Under the pieces are notes generated by a model. That model did not search any database and was not told where the DNA came from. It was given only the letters and a program-made list of their open reading frames with translations. Shown piece after piece: positions 61,869 to 64,000 of a stretch of DNA of 64,000 bases. The translations under genes were made by a program, and so were the position numbers. How positions within the stretch are numbered: position 1 is the stretch's first letter; each line of letters starts with the position of its first letter. The DNA comes from Qipengyuania_C sp046254955. GTDB taxonomy: Bacteria > Pseudomonadota > Alphaproteobacteria > Sphingomonadales > Sphingomonadaceae. Location: contig NZ_JBJXRG010000002.1 of the NCBI RefSeq assembly GCF_046254955.1, positions 310,001-374,000 of the forward strand, read 5' to 3'.

Positions 61869-62768
61869 TTATTTGTCGATCGGTACCGGTTCCTTGAACG
61901 TGTGCGTGATGTAGGGGAAGGGGATTTCGATCCCCGCGTCATCCAACGCGCGTTTGATGGCGCGGATCACTTTGTCGCGGCTTTCGTGCATGTCACGCGG
62001 CTTCGAACCGGCCCACCAGCGCACGTTGAAATTGACCGAGCTCGCGCCGAATTCCGAAGCAAAAATATCGATGCCCTTGGCCTTGTCGACCAGGTCGACG
62101 CTCTCGACAGCCTGGCGAATGACATCTGCAGCATGATCGAGGTCAGTATCGTATGAAACGCCAGCCACCACATCGTGCCGGCGCTGGCTCTGGTCGGTCA
62201 GGATTTCGACAGGATTCTTGAACAACATGGCGTTGGGGACGAGCGTCACTTCGCCCGACATGTCGCGTACATAAGTCTCGCGCAAGGTGATATGTTCAAC
62301 CTTGCCCTTGATGCCTTCGCATTCGATCACGTCGCCGATCCGCATCTTCTCGCGCAGCATGATCAGCACGCCGGCGAGGAAATTCTCGAAGATGTCCTGA
62401 AAGGCAAAGCCGATTGCAACGGCGCCAATACCAAGGCCCGCGATCAGGCTGCCGGGCGTCAGGCCGGGCATCACCACAATTGCTGCAATCATGATCCCGA
62501 CAAGCCAGACCGCCAGCTTAACGATCGTCACAGCAAGCTTTTCGAGGCTTTCGCGAAAATCGGTCTTTTCGGTGACGCGCTTGACGAAACGAACGGCAAG
62601 CTTTGCCACAAGCCAGGTAATGAACAGGATGACCAGCGCGATCGCCATACCGGGGAGGGCACGGATAAAGCCTTCTCCCATATCGACCAGCTGATCGGTC
62701 AGCGTGGCCATCGTGTCTACATTCTGGTCGTATGTTTCGCCCGCGGGCGTCGTGTTATCGGCTTGCAT
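61869..62768 (-). CDS. Small-conductance mechanosensitive channel (MscS family)
   Basis: A 299-residue channel. Three N-terminal helices; the pore helix is the Gly/Ala-rich LIAGLGIGAVAIGFAFQDIF, followed by the conserved ENFLAGVLIMLREKMRIGD beta-domain. The C-terminal vestibule is present (SSVNFNVRWWAG). Releases solutes on hypo-osmotic shock. Starts at ATG 62768; alternative internal Met at residue 20. Confidence 0.93.
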   Translation of the reverse strand: MQADNTTPAGETYDQNVDTMATLTDQLVDMGEGFIRALPGMAIALVILFITWLVAKLAVRFVKRVTEKTDFRESLEKLAVTIVKLAVWLVGIMIAAIVVMPGLTPGSLIAGLGIGAVAIGFAFQDIFENFLAGVLIMLREKMRIGDVIECEGIKGKVEHITLRETYVRDMSGEVTLVPNAMLFKNPVEILTDQSQRRHDVVAGVSYDTDLDHAADVIRQAVESVDLVDKAKGIDIFASEFGASSVNFNVRWWAGSKPRDMHESRDKVIRAIKRALDDAGIEIPFPYITHTFKEPVPIDK

Positions 62769-62818
62769 TGATACCCCTCGTTTGCGTCATAACGAAGGAA
62801 CCATGCAGAATGTTCCGA

Positions 62819-63376
62819 TCAGGCGCTTCCATGCTCCTGGCGAGCGATTTCGTGCAGCCAATCGGCGTGACGCGGAGCCTTCTTGGTCTCGCTCCACTCG
62901 TCGAGCATCATCGGTGCGACTCGCTTGAGTTCGGCATACTGCTCGTCCGTACCGATATCGGCTGCCAGCTCCACCCGATGGCCGTTCGGGTCGAAGAAGT
63001 AGATCGACTTGAAAATGCCGTGGTGCGTGGGGCCTAGCACGTCGATCCCTTCGCTTTCGACATGAGTCTTTGCGGCCAGCAGTTCTTCTTCGCTCCCGAC
63101 ACGGAAAGCGAGATGCTGCACCCATTGCGGGGTGTTTTCATCGCGGCCCATGTCGGGCTGGTTGGGCAGTTCGAAGAAGGCGAGTACATTACCGTTCCCA
63201 GCGTCAAGGAAGACATGCATGTAGGGATCATATTCGCCCGTCGAAGGGACATGATCTTCGGCAAAGGCGGTGGTGTACTCCATGCCCAGCACACGCCCGT
63301 ACCATTCGACCGTCTCTTTCGCATCTTTGCAGCGATAAGCGGCGTGATGGATCCCTGATGGCTTGACCGCGCTCAT
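62819..63376 (-). CDS. VOC (glyoxalase-fold) family protein
   Basis: A 185-residue vicinal-oxygen-chelate protein with two beta-alpha-beta-beta-beta modules. Candidate metal ligands are His in GIHHAAY, His in QHLAFRV and Glu in GHRVELAAD. It follows hppD with an ATGA overlap, so a part in tyrosine or homogentisate degradation is plausible, but the reaction is unknown. A C-terminal helical tail follows the fold. Confidence 0.82.
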   Translation of the reverse strand: MSAVKPSGIHHAAYRCKDAKETVEWYGRVLGMEYTTAFAEDHVPSTGEYDPYMHVFLDAGNGNVLAFFELPNQPDMGRDENTPQWVQHLAFRVGSEEELLAAKTHVESEGIDVLGPTHHGIFKSIYFFDPNGHRVELAADIGTDEQYAELKRVAPMMLDEWSETKKAPRHADWLHEIARQEHGSA

Positions 63377-64000
63377 TCGGCCGGCTCCTTGTCTTCCACT
63401 TCGAGTACGCCGCGCTTGATCTGGTCACGTTCCATGCTTTCGAACAGTGCCTTGAAGTTGCCTTCGCCGAAGCCTTCATCGCCTTTGCGCTGGATAAACT
63501 CGAAGAAGACGGGCCCCACCTGTGCCTCGGCAAAGATCTGCAGCAGGAGGCGAGGCTGTCCCCCCTCGGTCGTGCCATCTAGCAGGATACCGCGCACCTT
63601 GAGTTCGTCCACGTTCTCGCCGTGGCCGGGCAGGCGTTCGCCCAGCATTTCATAGTAGGTTTCGGGCGGTGCGGTCATGAAGGGGACGCCGAATTCCTTG
63701 AGCCGGTCCCAGCATGCAGGGAGGTCATCGCAGATGAGGGCAATGTGCTGGATGCCTTCGCCGTTGAATTCGCGCAGGAACTCTTCGATCTGGCCCTTGC
63801 CGCCTTCGCCTTCCTCATTGAGCGGGATACGGATCTTCCCATCGGGCGCGGTGAGCGCCTTGGAAGTGAGTCCGGTATATTCGCCTTTGATGTCGAAGAA
63901 GCGGATTTCCTGGAAGTTGAAGAGCGTTTCATAATAGTCCGCCCAATACTTCATCCGCCCGGTGTAGACGTTGTGCGTGAGGTGATCGATCAGTTTGAAA
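63373..64000 (-). CDS. hppD: 4-hydroxyphenylpyruvate dioxygenase, C-terminal part (cut by window edge)
   Basis: The catalytic C-terminal 208 residues of HPPD, which turns 4-hydroxyphenylpyruvate into homogentisate in tyrosine breakdown. The iron ligands are visible: His in LIDHLTHNVY at the window edge, His in GIQHIALICDD and Glu in VFFEFIQRKGD. The N-terminal half lies past base 64000; reading continues in frame to the edge. The first internal ATG (63954) is not the real start. Its stop overlaps the VOC gene as ATGA. Confidence 0.95.
   Translation of the reverse strand, partial: FKLIDHLTHNVYTGRMKYWADYYETLFNFQEIRFFDIKGEYTGLTSKALTAPDGKIRIPLNEEGEGGKGQIEEFLREFNGEGIQHIALICDDLPACWDRLKEFGVPFMTAPPETYYEMLGERLPGHGENVDELKVRGILLDGTTEGGQPRLLLQIFAEAQVGPVFFEFIQRKGDEGFGEGNFKALFESMERDQIKRGVLEVEDKEPAE

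Overview
This 64 kb window is a dense, GC-rich alphaproteobacterial chromosome segment, most likely from Sphingomonadales and probably Erythrobacteraceae. The placement is an inference from gene order (rne-amidase-mrcA-prfB; nuoA-N followed by birA-coaX-rnj-DUF1467; gltA-gltX-comEC-lexA-moeA-moaC-trp-ppiD-tpiA-secG-pyrG), an alphaproteobacterial SOS box (GTTC-N7-GTTC) at lexA, a ROSE-like RNA thermometer at an hsp20 gene, and the coexistence of RNase E and RNase J. I see no insertion sequence, prophage, CRISPR array or origin. Genes are tightly packed, and many neighbours share a 4-base ATGA stop/start overlap.

Layout. 1-7346: RNase E start (cut by the window edge), cell-wall amidase, PBP1A, RF2, a lipoprotein methyltransferase and a nitronate monooxygenase-like protein. 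7343-14433: mostly stand-alone genes: CheY-like receiver, small hypothetical, 2-hydroxyacid dehydrogenase, SH3 protein, lipoproteins, thiolase, and an aldehyde dehydrogenase coupled to a beta-propeller lipoprotein. 14572-33204: a complete 14-subunit complex I operon carrying three extra genes (two tiny membrane proteins and one AT-richer hypothetical), then birA, coaX, rnj and DUF1467. 33199-39549: a polarity-factor-like coiled-coil membrane protein divergent from a three-gene unit containing a probable pseudo-nucleotidyltransferase/phosphatidyltransferase, an unknown protein and a histidine-kinase-like protein without the phosphoacceptor histidine. 39562-57040: citrate synthase, gltX, comEC, lexA, molybdopterin genes, the trp operon (with a phosphodiester glycosidase-like lipoprotein inserted and an apparent CTG start for trpE), ppiD, then tpiA, secG and pyrG. 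57322-64000: hsp20 with its thermometer, glutaredoxin, nitrilase-family hydrolase, DUF1178, tRNA-Arg(CCU), an MFS transporter/haloalkane dehalogenase pair, an MscS channel, and tyrosine catabolism (VOC protein and 4-hydroxyphenylpyruvate dioxygenase, cut by the window edge).

Most of the window is core metabolism: respiration (complex I, citrate synthase), envelope growth (amidase, PBP1A, SecG, PpiD), translation (RF2, GltX, tRNA), RNA decay (RNases E and J) and stress control (LexA, Hsp20). The parts most worth a second look are the 33.2-39.5 kb cluster of degenerate signalling and envelope proteins, the non-canonical genes inside the nuo operon, the trpE start, and the hsp20 leader.
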